From: Saprospiraceae bacterium
Lineage (GTDB): Bacteria; Bacteroidota; Bacteroidia; Chitinophagales; Saprospiraceae
DNA: 64,000 nucleotides
Reading direction: 5' to 3'
Assembly: GCA_029263015.1 (NCBI GenBank)
Contig: JAJCYI010000079.1
Location: forward strand, 1-64,000
Both the position numbers and the translations under genes were made by a program. Shown here in pieces: positions 17,053 through 26,701 of this stretch. The notes under the pieces are model-generated. The model did no database searches. It was not told the origin of the DNA and saw only the letters and a list, made by a program, of their open reading frames with translations. The stretch's first letter is position 1. Every line of letters begins with the position of its first letter.

Positions 17053-19824
17053 ATGGAAATCATAAAACTAACAGTCAACAAAAAAGAATACCAGACACTT
17101 GTTGAACCACACGATACTTTGGCAAAGGTTTTAAGAGAGAAGGTTCAACTTACTGGGACTAAATTAGGGTGCGAACAAGCAAGTTGTGGAGCATGCACAG
17201 TTTTTGTGGATGGTAAAGCTGTGCAAAGTTGTATTACCCCCGCGATGCGTGTTGCTGGAAGTGTGATCACAACTATTGAAGGGGTTGCCGATCAAAACAA
17301 ATTACACAACCTACAAGAAAAATTTGTAGAAAAAGGCGCTATTCAATGTGGTTATTGTACGCCAGGCATGATAATGACCTCGCTGGATTTTTTGGAAGAA
17401 AATCCAAACCCAACAACCAATGAGATCAAAGAAGCATTATCGGGTAATTTATGTCGATGCACAGGATATAAAAAAATAATTGATGCTGTAGAAGCCTATG
17501 TGAAAGGTGAGCAAACTTTAGTAAACGGGGAAAATAAATTTAAAATGGTCGGGCATGGGAGACCATATATTGAAGCTTCCAAGAAAGTAGCAGGAACTGC
17601 TGATTATGCGGATGACATTAAATTAAAAAATGCGCTGTATTGTAAATTTGTCAGGAGTACCCACGCACATTCAAAAATCAATTCCATAAATACTCATAAA
17701 GCAGAAGCGGTAGCAGGAGTAAGGGCTGTCATTACAGGAAAAGACTTACCGATAAAATTTGGAGTGCTGCCGATCTCGCAGGATGAGACAGCTATGGCCA
17801 TTGAAAAGACAAGGTATATTGGAGAGATCATCGCTGCCATTGCCGCAGACACAGAAGAAATTGCTGTTGGAGCATGTAAATTGATCGAGGTGGACTATAG
17901 TCCTCTTCGTCCGTTTTTTGATATGGAGGAATCTTGTGAAGATGTTGGTATAGATGAGCAAATTCATACTCATTGTAAATTCAACAATAACATCCACAAA
18001 AAAGCCGAATTGCGTTTTGGAAATCAGCAAGAAGGTCTTGCCAATGCAGACCACCGCATTAAAGTTGATTTTGACTTCCAAGGTGTTAGTCATGGATTCA
18101 CTGAACCACATGCAGCCACTGCCTGGTGGGATGAAAACGGACTGACCATTATTACCGCAACTCAAGTTCCTCATTACTTACACCGCTACTTGGCTAAAGT
18201 CATGGAAGTACCCATGAATAGGGTGCGTGTAATTAAACCTTATGTCGGCGGAGGCTTTGGAGGGAAATCTGACCCATTCCCGCACGAAATCATCATTTCA
18301 CATTTATCAAGAATACTGGGCCAACCTGTTCGGGTTAGGTTTAACAGGGAAGAAGTCTTTTTAACCAACCACGGACGTCACCCAACCAAAATGAACATGG
18401 AATTGGGGGTAAATGCGGACGGTACTTTTGCAGCTTTAGACGCTGACATCATTATTGATGGTGGAGCCTATGGTAGTTTTGGTGTTGTTACAACCTATTA
18501 TAATGGTGTCCTGTTACAGGCTCCATATAAGATCAACAATTTCGGTTTTAGGACACGCAGGGTTTATACAAACAAACCTCAAAGTGGTGCAATGCGGGGA
18601 CACGGAGCGGTAAATTCCCGCTTTGCAATAGAAACGATTATTGACCGCCTGGCAGAAACTATCAATATGGATCCATGCGAAATGCGGTTAATAAATTTTT
18701 TAGATGGGGATACACTTACCGTGGGACAGTTTCGAATTACCTCTAATGGAAGTGAGGAGTCTTTGAAGAAGGTCATGGCACTTTCTGATTGGAAAAACAA
18801 ATTTGGGAAAATGCCTGAGGGACATGGTTTTGGAGTTGCTTGTGGGTTTTTTATCAGCGGCAGCGCTTTGCCCATTCACTGGAACAGGTATCCCCAGTCG
18901 GTGGTTCACCTCAAAGTGGATATGGATGGCAGGGTGTTGATAACTTCTGGTGCCAGCGACATTGGACAAGGAAGTGATACTGTGTTGGCGATTATCGTGG
19001 CCGAGGTCTTAGGGTTGAGTATGGAGAATGTTTTTGTTGTTGCGGCAGACACGACACTGACCCCCATTGATTTGGGAAGTTATTCAAGCCGTGTAACTTT
19101 TATGGCTGGGAATGCAGCCAAACAAGCTGCTGAAAAATTACGGGACAAAGTATTGGATGCAGTAGCCAAAGTCAATGAAGTAGATAAATCAGAATTGAAT
19201 ATCCAAAATGAAAGGATATTTTCAAATGATAATAAAGTTAACCTTTCATGGGTAGAGGCAATCGAGAATGCCACCAGAAAAGTGGGCGCATTAAATACTT
19301 CAGGTGCTTATAATTCCCCTAAACTTGGGGGCGACTTTAAAGGTGCAGGTGCTGGACTTAGCCCCTCCTACAGTTTTGGAGCAGTAGTCACGGAGGTAAA
19401 AGTGGATCAGGAAACAGGACATGTAAAAGTCAAAAACATCTGGGGCGCACATGACGCTGGTAAAGCAATAAACCCATTGGCGGTGGAGGGACAGCTCGAA
19501 GGCTCGTGGCACATGGGGCTGGGGCAGGCCATGAGCGAACAAATGAAATTCAGGGATGGATTATTGGTGAATGGTAATCTGGTCGATTACAAAATACCTA
19601 CAACAAATGATACGCCTCCAATCCACACCAGTATTATAGAATCGATTGACCCTGAGGGGCCATTTGGAGCGAAAGAATGTGGGGAAGGCGCTATTCATCC
19701 TGTAATACCTGCAATTGCCAATGCGATTTATGATGCAGTAGGAGTTCGAATTACTTCATTGCCAATCACTTCAGAAGTAGTACATAAAGTTTTAAAAAAG
19801 AATAAAGAACTAGAAACAGCATAA
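17053..19824 (+). CDS. Fused [2Fe-2S] plus molybdopterin subunit, 4-hydroxybenzoyl-CoA reductase-like
   Basis: 923 residues. Residues 1-150 are a two-cluster [2Fe-2S] domain with Cys40/45/48/60 and Cys99/102/134/136. From about 165 it is a molybdopterin-binding large subunit: GGGFGGKSDPF, GAMRGHGAVNSRF, DIGQGSD, and near the C terminus the catalytic Glu in KECGEGA. In xanthine-dehydrogenase-family enzymes such as HcrABC these two parts are usually separate proteins (HcrC and HcrA). The FAD partner is at 21259, with a decarboxylase gene between. The HcrB-type partner suggests reductive removal of a phenolic hydroxyl from 4-hydroxybenzoyl-CoA, but the substrate is not proven. Confidence 0.82.
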   Translation: MEIIKLTVNKKEYQTLVEPHDTLAKVLREKVQLTGTKLGCEQASCGACTVFVDGKAVQSCITPAMRVAGSVITTIEGVADQNKLHNLQEKFVEKGAIQCGYCTPGMIMTSLDFLEENPNPTTNEIKEALSGNLCRCTGYKKIIDAVEAYVKGEQTLVNGENKFKMVGHGRPYIEASKKVAGTADYADDIKLKNALYCKFVRSTHAHSKINSINTHKAEAVAGVRAVITGKDLPIKFGVLPISQDETAMAIEKTRYIGEIIAAIAADTEEIAVGACKLIEVDYSPLRPFFDMEESCEDVGIDEQIHTHCKFNNNIHKKAELRFGNQQEGLANADHRIKVDFDFQGVSHGFTEPHAATAWWDENGLTIITATQVPHYLHRYLAKVMEVPMNRVRVIKPYVGGGFGGKSDPFPHEIIISHLSRILGQPVRVRFNREEVFLTNHGRHPTKMNMELGVNADGTFAALDADIIIDGGAYGSFGVVTTYYNGVLLQAPYKINNFGFRTRRVYTNKPQSGAMRGHGAVNSRFAIETIIDRLAETINMDPCEMRLINFLDGDTLTVGQFRITSNGSEESLKKVMALSDWKNKFGKMPEGHGFGVACGFFISGSALPIHWNRYPQSVVHLKVDMDGRVLITSGASDIGQGSDTVLAIIVAEVLGLSMENVFVVAADTTLTPIDLGSYSSRVTFMAGNAAKQAAEKLRDKVLDAVAKVNEVDKSELNIQNERIFSNDNKVNLSWVEAIENATRKVGALNTSGAYNSPKLGGDFKGAGAGLSPSYSFGAVVTEVKVDQETGHVKVKNIWGAHDAGKAINPLAVEGQLEGSWHMGLGQAMSEQMKFRDGLLVNGNLVDYKIPTTNDTPPIHTSIIESIDPEGPFGAKECGEGAIHPVIPAIANAIYDAVGVRITSLPITSEVVHKVLKKNKELETA

Positions 19825-19831
19825 AAACATC

Positions 19832-21265
19832 GTGAAAGAACATACTAAAATCCTGAATGAATTTCTACGGTTGTTTGATAATTATCAAAACGAAGTTAAT
19901 CGTGAAGACTCAAAAGTGTTGCTTGACCTTTCTCCAAATGAGTTGAAGCAAAAATTTGATTTTTCCATCGATAGAAAAGGAATTTCATATGAAGCCTTGT
20001 TAAATGCAATAGAAAACTATTTGTCACTATCTGTGAAAACAGGTCATAAGCAGTTTTTCAATCAACTCTTTGGGGGGTATAACTTATCTTCAATCTTGGG
20101 TGAGATGACAACGAGTATTGCCAATACTTCCATGTATACCTATGAAATGTCTCCTGTTGCCACCCTTATAGAGTTGGAAGTCATTCAGAAAATGTGTGAT
20201 CATGTGGGTTATGAAGATGGAGATGGGATTTTGACTTCTGGAGGGAGCTTATCCAATCTACAAGCTATGCTTACGGCACGAAATAAATACTTCCCAGGAG
20301 TAATGGAGCAAGGAACACAAGCATTCCCTAAAATGACAGCCTTTGTTTCTGAGGAAGCACATTATTCATTAGAAAAGGCTGGGAGTATACTGGGTTTAGG
20401 AACCCGTCAAGTAATCAAAGTGAAAACCGATATATCGGGAAGGATAATTGTGAGTGAACTTGAACGAGAACTTGAAGAAAGTATTAATAATAATGAAAAA
20501 CCATTTTTTATTGGCCTTACAGCCGGAACAACCCTAAAAGGAGCATTTGATTCTATTCAGGAAGTCTTACCGTTGGTAAAAAAATACAATCTTTGGTTAC
20601 ACATTGATGGATCGTGGGGAGCTTCGGTTCTATTAAGCAAAAAGCATCGTCATTTAGTAGAAGGGATTAAAGAAGCTCATTCTGTAACCTGGAATCCTCA
20701 TAAAACGATGAACATATCCGTTTCATGTTCCGCCTTATTGGTAAAAGAAAAAGGAGTGTTAGAGCGAAACTATTCAACGGATAAAATAGACTACCTATTC
20801 CATAAAAATAAAAATGAAACTTATGATTTAGGTAAAAAATCATTGCAATGTGGACGTAGAGTTGACGCATTAAAGCTTTGGCTATCTTGGAAATACTATG
20901 GAGATAATGGCTATGAAAAGCGAACCGATAAACTGGTTGAGTTGGCTCAGTATGTCACTGAAAAGGTACAAAATCACCCCAAAATAGAATTAATGAATAT
21001 TCCTTCTTTTCTAAACATCTGTTTCAGGTGGTTGCCTAACATAGAATTGGATGTTAATCCATTTAATTTAGAATTGAGAGAATCCCTTTTGAAGGATGGA
21101 TTGGGGATGGTCAATTACGGATATATAGATAAGGATTTAACATTTAGGTTAGTGCTTACCAATCCAGAAATAGATAAAGAAGATATTGATACATTATTTA
21201 GCAACATGGAGAAGATGGCTATAGAAATATCAACTAATCATACAAAAAAGGCAATAGCATGGTAG
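19832..21265 (+). CDS. Group II PLP-dependent amino-acid decarboxylase
   Basis: 477 residues from a GTG start. Group II decarboxylase features are the TSGGSLSNLQAM stretch near residue 133, HIDGSWGAS, and the PLP lysine in WNPHKTM near residue 291. The family covers glutamate, aromatic amino-acid, cysteine sulfinate and diaminobutyrate decarboxylases; the substrate cannot be told by eye. It sits between the two halves of the molybdoenzyme and overlaps the FAD subunit by 7 bases, which implies a linked role, for example feeding an aromatic amine or acid into the same route. Confidence 0.8.
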   Translation: MKEHTKILNEFLRLFDNYQNEVNREDSKVLLDLSPNELKQKFDFSIDRKGISYEALLNAIENYLSLSVKTGHKQFFNQLFGGYNLSSILGEMTTSIANTSMYTYEMSPVATLIELEVIQKMCDHVGYEDGDGILTSGGSLSNLQAMLTARNKYFPGVMEQGTQAFPKMTAFVSEEAHYSLEKAGSILGLGTRQVIKVKTDISGRIIVSELERELEESINNNEKPFFIGLTAGTTLKGAFDSIQEVLPLVKKYNLWLHIDGSWGASVLLSKKHRHLVEGIKEAHSVTWNPHKTMNISVSCSALLVKEKGVLERNYSTDKIDYLFHKNKNETYDLGKKSLQCGRRVDALKLWLSWKYYGDNGYEKRTDKLVELAQYVTEKVQNHPKIELMNIPSFLNICFRWLPNIELDVNPFNLELRESLLKDGLGMVNYGYIDKDLTFRLVLTNPEIDKEDIDTLFSNMEKMAIEISTNHTKKAIAW

Positions 21266-22191
21266 CGGAGAAAACATATTTAATACCAACTTCTGTAAAT
21301 GAAGCCTTGGAAATGGCCAGAGCCAATATTGGTTCATTCAAATATTTGGCAGGCGGAACAGATGTTATGGTTAATCGATTTCAAGGTAATGAGGATTCTC
21401 CATGTTTGATCGATATTACTAAAATTAAGGAACTAAGAGGAGTTTCAATAGATGGTGATTACTTGCGAATTGGCGCTTTGGAAATACTGGAAGAGTTAAA
21501 ATTTAAAAAAGATATAGTTGATGAATTCCCAATGCTGATTGAAGCTGCCCATTCAGTGGGAGCGCCACTTTTAAGGAAAACAGCAACCATTGGAGGAAAT
21601 GTCTTGTGTGAAAACCGTTGCTTGTTTTACAATCAATCCGAATGGTGGAGAGAGGCGGTTGGTTATTGCCTGAAATGCGATGGTGATATTTGCATTGCCA
21701 CTAAAGGCAAAAAAGCCTGTTTTTCTGAACTGGTTTCAGATACCGCCCCTGCTTTAATTGCAATGGATGCCAAAATAGAGATAGCCGACATTGGCGGGAA
21801 AGAAATAATCAAGCTCGAAGATATTTATTCGGGCGATGGCGTTGAGCCGAGGAATTTGCCCGAAACTGCCATTTTAACTGCAATCCTGCTACCTCTGAAT
21901 CGGCAATTTAAGACCAGTTTTCATAAACTCAGGGAGAGGGAAAGTTTGGAATTCACTTCCTTAACAAGTGCTGTAGCTATTGATAAAAATGGGAATTTAA
22001 AAATTGCTTTATCTGGAGTTGACCCAAAGGCTGTTGTGGTAGTTGGGACTGTGGATGACGATAAAGTTGAACTTATTAAAAGGGCCGTAAAAGGAGCACG
22101 GGCAATTGACAATGATATGTATTCTCGAAAGTATAGGAGAGAAATGATTCGTGTGTTTTTGAATAGAAGTTTTGAAGCGTTAAAAATATAA
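21259..22191 (+). CDS. hcrB: FAD subunit with extra [4Fe-4S] site, HcrB-like
   Basis: 310 residues of the CoxM/XdhB FAD-binding family (AGGTDVMVNR, TIGGNVLCENRC). An insert at residues 117-154 carries Cys121, Cys137, Cys145 and Cys154, spaced as in 4-hydroxybenzoyl-CoA reductase beta of Thauera, where they hold a [4Fe-4S] cluster. Cys117 and Cys140 are also present. This cluster lets the enzyme run in the reducing direction with ferredoxin. It is the strongest sign that the 17053/21259 pair is an HcrABC-type reductase and not a purine hydroxylase. Confidence 0.85.
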   Translation: MVAEKTYLIPTSVNEALEMARANIGSFKYLAGGTDVMVNRFQGNEDSPCLIDITKIKELRGVSIDGDYLRIGALEILEELKFKKDIVDEFPMLIEAAHSVGAPLLRKTATIGGNVLCENRCLFYNQSEWWREAVGYCLKCDGDICIATKGKKACFSELVSDTAPALIAMDAKIEIADIGGKEIIKLEDIYSGDGVEPRNLPETAILTAILLPLNRQFKTSFHKLRERESLEFTSLTSAVAIDKNGNLKIALSGVDPKAVVVVGTVDDDKVELIKRAVKGARAIDNDMYSRKYRREMIRVFLNRSFEALKI

Positions 22192-22194
22192 ACT

Positions 22195-22728
22195 ATGGAG
22201 CACAATCCAATACAAACCATGCTCGATGAGCACGAAGTAATTTGCAAAACAGAACCCATAATTGATAACCTGGACAAGTTATGGGAAAAAGATGTTGCAA
22301 CTTATATTGAATTGGTTAATCAATTAATCGGGTTTTTCAGGGAATATGCTGATGGGCATCACCACCGCAAAGAGGAGGAGGTGCTGTTTCCAGCAATCAA
22401 GAACCATCCGGATTTTGTTTTGGAAGAACTGATTGATGAGTTTGAACAGCATCATGAAGACTTCAGGGATTACACCAAAGAAATTGAAGAAGCAATTGCC
22501 GATGACGATTTCGAAAAGTCCTACAAAGAGTTGAAAAATTACCTGCAAGACCTGCTCGACCACATTGGAGCGGAGAATGATGAACTTTTTGTCTTGGCCG
22601 AATCCTTATTGGACGAGGATGAGCTGGAAACCGTTTTCTTTAAGTTCAAAGATATTGATATGGAATTGGGGGAAGACCGAAAAGCTGAACTGGAGCAAAG
22701 TATTGAGACTATTGCAAATCAGGTTTGA
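22195..22728 (+). CDS. Hemerythrin-domain protein
   Basis: 177 residues. The HHE-type diiron ligands are visible: His13, the HHHRKEEEVLF stretch with His57 and Glu61, His86/87 in QHHEDF, and His123 with Glu127 in DHIGAENDE. The protein is acidic and alpha-helical, and presumably cytoplasmic. Such proteins bind or sense O2 or NO, or repair iron centres. It lies 3 bases after the HcrB-like gene, so it may protect the oxygen-sensitive iron-sulfur reductase; that role is inferred from position only. Confidence 0.85.
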   Translation: MEHNPIQTMLDEHEVICKTEPIIDNLDKLWEKDVATYIELVNQLIGFFREYADGHHHRKEEEVLFPAIKNHPDFVLEELIDEFEQHHEDFRDYTKEIEEAIADDDFEKSYKELKNYLQDLLDHIGAENDELFVLAESLLDEDELETVFFKFKDIDMELGEDRKAELEQSIETIANQV

Positions 22729-22945
22729 TAGCCAGCTTGATCTTACATTTTGAACATATTGGGGAACTTCACCTGACAAGCAGTTCGAATAATCGTGCGA
22801 TTTTGAGAATCATAATTTCTGTTGAAAAAAGAAATGAAATTCCTTTATTGTAAACAAAAGTTATTTTCAAGATGAAGCAAATAGCATAGCAATGAAACGG
22901 TAGCTTGACTTGGTGGTCATTGTCAAGTGTGTTTTAACACCATCT

Positions 22946-25813
22946 TCAAAAACGATATCCGATCCCTAATTGAACCGTCCTTGGTACGATGGGAAAAACA
23001 ACAAAGGAAGCACCTGGGTTTTGCGCTATATATTCAGTAGTTGCTGCATTGGCATTGCTTCCAAATTCGTTTGGCCCAAAGAAATTCATTAAGCCTTTCG
23101 AGTTGAACATATTATTTGCGATCAATGATAAATTCCAATTCTTGCTTGGTTCGAAAACAACGCCTGCATTAAAAACATGAAAGGAAGGTAGCTGAAAGGC
23201 ATTGGCCACATTGGCCTGCCGGTTGCCCATAAAGCGCCAAGTGAGAAAAGTACTCCATTTACTGGTCTGGTACATGGGTGAAACTTCGAGGGAAACATTC
23301 GGGTTATGGGGGAGCTCATTGCCCGAAAAATCGTTGAGAACATCATCTGATTCATCAGCCGTCCCATTGGCATCATAGACCGTAAATTGGGTAGCTTCGG
23401 GTTGTTGCAGGGTGGCTAAAAGACGGACCTGTACGTTTTGCAAAGGGGAGATGATGCTTTCCAATTCCAAACCAAATGTGGTTGTTTGATTAAGCTGGGT
23501 TGGGGTGAAAAAGAGTCCACCCGTATTTTCATCAAAAACAAATTCCGAAAAACTGACATTGTCCAGCCTGCTCCAAAATGCAGTGGTAAAAAAGGTAATT
23601 TTTTCACTGTATAATTTAAGGCCTGTCTCTGCCTGGAAGATATCTTGGGGCGTTCCAGCCCCTGGAATAGGAAGGTTTTGAAAATTGTTAAAATAATAGT
23701 TCAGCTCCGGTGCTTTATGTCCATTGGTCAGGCGGCCGAACAAGGCAGTGGTTCTGTTGATTTTATAATTTAAACCGAGCGACCAGGATAAATAGTCGTA
23801 ATTAAAGTCAAATTCATCCACTTCGCCAGTGGATACGAGGGTAGAGTTATTATAGGCCGTTTCAGCCTGATCGTCCAGATCGTTCGAGGTAGGTGCAGAA
23901 CGATCTTTTTGACCTTGGTGGTTGATGGATTCATACCGTAAACCACCGTCAAAAAATAGATCATCTGTAATATTCCAAACATCGTTCAGAAAGAAGGCGG
24001 ACTGCAACACTTCGGCTTCCGCCCTACCATAAAATAACCCTCCGTAATTGGAAACGCCAGCCTCATCCGACAGGTAGATCACGGGTTCGCCTGGATTTTC
24101 TAAGGTTACATTCAACATCCTTGGCTGTGGTTCAAAGGTGGCGTAAGCAAAACTGGCAGAAGTGAAAGTCCCTATATCGGAATAGGCAAAATATCCCCCA
24201 GCTGTCAATGAATGATGGCCGATTTGTTTGTGCAAAGTCAGCTGATCCAAAACCTCAGTTGCTTCATCTTCTTTTTTCCAAGGGGCGATGCCCATCAGGG
24301 CATCATTGGGCAAGCCCCCCTCAAGATATTCAAAGGAAGCAGGTTCTCCTGAAAATGGGCCGAGTATGCCAAAGTTGTTCACCCTGGCAACCACTTCACT
24401 ACTGCGTGCATCCCGGAATACGATTTGCCCCAAAGGTATTACACTAAAGTCAGGAGAAATTCCATTTAAGATATAGGGGGTAAATTCCTCTAGACCAAGT
24501 GGTTGGTTGCCGATCGATGTTTGCCAGTCAGCCTCTTTCGTACTGAATTTTAAATTGTTCCGGATTGTCCAGCCATCAACCAACTGGTGGGAAAATTCTA
24601 AGCCCAAAGCCAAGTCTTTAGTTTGGATACCCTTATTTGGATTGTAATTATAGGTCGCATTTGGCTTGGATGCGGCACTTCTCCCATCAGCAATTTTGGC
24701 ATCCAATTTTGGCAGCATCAAAGCGGTGGAATTAAAATCCTGCCCAAAAGCCGCTTTGGGGTCATCCCAATCAGTAGCCGCAAGTCCCGTCCATCGGTTC
24801 ACTTTGTCATTTAGATATTTACCATAGATTTTAACAAAGCCCGACTTGCTTGTTTTTAGCAGATTAAATTTCAATTGGCCCCCTTCACTCCAGTTAAAAT
24901 CCACCTTTCTGGCCCCCTCATCATAACGGTAAAAACCACCGATATTATATTTCCAGCCTTTGTTGGAAAGAGGCCCTCCGACATTTCCGTCCACGCGATA
25001 AAGCCCTCTTCCGTCTCCCTGCAGGACAGTCGACAAAAGGATTTCCCCCGCCAGATCACTGCCGCCAGTTTTTGAAATAAAATTATAGGTGCCTCCCGGC
25101 GAGTTGTTATTTGTGATGGAAGCCGATCCGCCCCGAATGGCCTCCAACCTTTTTGTGGTAAGATCGGACCGATGAAATAAATCCGGGCTGTAATAAACAT
25201 GCTGGGTGGCATTAACCGGTAAACCATCTTCTTGCAGGGAAACGTAGTACCAACCCAAGTCATCTTCTGCGGAAATGGAGATGCCCCTCGAATACACTCT
25301 GGTAAAAACCTCCCCTGCAGAGGCATCCGCAAAAGTGCCTGGGATGGCCTGGAGAAGATCAGCAGTGCCTTTTGCGGCCCTCCTACTTATTTCTATATCG
25401 GATAACGTGCTGATGGCAATAGAAGATTCCAATTTTGACCGTTCGTTAAAACTCCCAGTAACAATGATCTTGCTGAGTTCAAGCGGATCAACGATCAATT
25501 CAAAATGCTGTTCTAGGGTTGTGTCTTCACTTTCCAGATTAACCTCTGAATCAAGTGTTTCATATCCAAGGAATGAGATGCTTATAATATAATTGTCTTT
25601 TTGCAGTCCATTTATGGTAAAGGTGCCTGTGAGATCGGTATAGGTTGATTTTCCCTCTACCTGTACTTCTACCAAAGCGCCCACCAAAGGATTGTTCTTG
25701 CTATTGGCAACATAACCTGAAATGCTGTACTGTGCTGTCAGTAATAATGGAAAACAAATGCAGCCCAGCAGTTGGAGCAATATTGATATGTTTTTTTTGC
25801 CTAGTGATTTCAT
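22946..25813 (-). CDS. TonB-dependent receptor with CarboxypepD-like domain
   Basis: 955 residues. A signal peptide ends near LLLTAQ, followed by a carboxypeptidase-D-like domain (about 28-115). The plug domain contains the SIAISTLSDIEI and RGGSASITNNNSPGG stretches. The long beta-barrel ends GIGYRF. It is on the opposite strand between the two aromatic-CoA modules. This kind of receptor usually takes up siderophores or other nutrients; iron or an aromatic compound would suit the iron-rich enzymes nearby, but the cargo cannot be read from sequence. Confidence 0.88.
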   Translation of the reverse strand: MKSLGKKNISILLQLLGCICFPLLLTAQYSISGYVANSKNNPLVGALVEVQVEGKSTYTDLTGTFTINGLQKDNYIISISFLGYETLDSEVNLESEDTTLEQHFELIVDPLELSKIIVTGSFNERSKLESSIAISTLSDIEISRRAAKGTADLLQAIPGTFADASAGEVFTRVYSRGISISAEDDLGWYYVSLQEDGLPVNATQHVYYSPDLFHRSDLTTKRLEAIRGGSASITNNNSPGGTYNFISKTGGSDLAGEILLSTVLQGDGRGLYRVDGNVGGPLSNKGWKYNIGGFYRYDEGARKVDFNWSEGGQLKFNLLKTSKSGFVKIYGKYLNDKVNRWTGLAATDWDDPKAAFGQDFNSTALMLPKLDAKIADGRSAASKPNATYNYNPNKGIQTKDLALGLEFSHQLVDGWTIRNNLKFSTKEADWQTSIGNQPLGLEEFTPYILNGISPDFSVIPLGQIVFRDARSSEVVARVNNFGILGPFSGEPASFEYLEGGLPNDALMGIAPWKKEDEATEVLDQLTLHKQIGHHSLTAGGYFAYSDIGTFTSASFAYATFEPQPRMLNVTLENPGEPVIYLSDEAGVSNYGGLFYGRAEAEVLQSAFFLNDVWNITDDLFFDGGLRYESINHQGQKDRSAPTSNDLDDQAETAYNNSTLVSTGEVDEFDFNYDYLSWSLGLNYKINRTTALFGRLTNGHKAPELNYYFNNFQNLPIPGAGTPQDIFQAETGLKLYSEKITFFTTAFWSRLDNVSFSEFVFDENTGGLFFTPTQLNQTTTFGLELESIISPLQNVQVRLLATLQQPEATQFTVYDANGTADESDDVLNDFSGNELPHNPNVSLEVSPMYQTSKWSTFLTWRFMGNRQANVANAFQLPSFHVFNAGVVFEPSKNWNLSLIANNMFNSKGLMNFFGPNEFGSNANAATTEYIAQNPGASFVVFPIVPRTVQLGIGYRF

Positions 25814-26701
25814 AAATGGTTGGATGATAGTTTGATAAAATCACAAGGTAAGATTTAACAACTCCCTTGTAAGTCTATAGGATGATCTTTCATGAATTTT
25901 TTCTTGTCCATCATAACGTCGGCTCTCATGGGGAAACCTATAATTTCAGATTCTATTTTTCAACCCCTGACCTGCATATTTACTATAAAATCAAGAATAG
26001 ACTTGCTTTCAAATAAATATTTTGGATATGAAAAAACCTTTTTCCTCCAGTCGCCCTCTTTTTTTCGCCCATAGCTTAGCTTGACTTTACTACTTTTTAA
26101 AAAGAAGATTTATCTAAAGCCACCTAAAACATGTTTTGGTGGAGTAGGGAAGGAAACCATTGTCGGGGTTTATTCTAACTACTCACAATCACCGTTCCTT
26201 AAGCAAATCAAAGTCAATAAAACTCAAAAGCAGATGAGTTTACTATACTACTTGAAGAATGAGATTTTAACGAAGTGGTTTGATAAAATCTAACCTCAAT
26301 GCTTTTGGGAAAAATGACTTTTGTCACCCTTTTCTATAGGAATCAACCTTTTTGCAAAATATAATTCTGCATTCGTAGTGATTTCTGTCATAAAAGAGAA
26401 GATTTTATAAAACTATCTTTACCCCAACATAAAGATATTATGACTCAGCTCTAACTGCATAGACGTTTGTTCCCTTGGCTTTCTTTTTTGAAAAGAAAAC
26501 AGGGTAGTGGTTAATTTTGAGTGATTCGGAATATGTAAAAGCTAAGATTTATTTAGTAACGCTCCAGTACTCAATATTAAGCACCACCCAATACGGGGCA
26601 TACCTACCTAACGTATTTTTTCCTTTTCAAAATAAAGTTTAAGACTATAAAGATGCAAACCAAGCATGTGGTTGTTGTGTGCTAAAATATTAATTCTTTT
26701 T
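25814..26701. other. Long gene-free interval upstream of bcrC
   Basis: About 890 AT-rich bases between divergent genes. The short ORFs here (for example 25892-26074 and 26081-26293) show no motif and look like chance. TATCTTTA at 26414-26421 resembles a -7 box, but no -33 element is at the right distance. AATACG and CGTATT followed by a T-run (about 26590-26622) could form a weak leader hairpin. The promoter and control region of the 37-kb cluster most likely lies here, but I cannot place it. Confidence 0.5.

Noticed and set aside
25892-26293. Two short ORFs upstream of bcrC
   Set aside because: They are 60-70 codons, with no recognisable motif, and composition looks non-coding.
26666-26701. 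GTG start for bcrC
   Set aside because: The added 12 residues do not match BcrC; MKTLEDL at 26702 gives the usual length.
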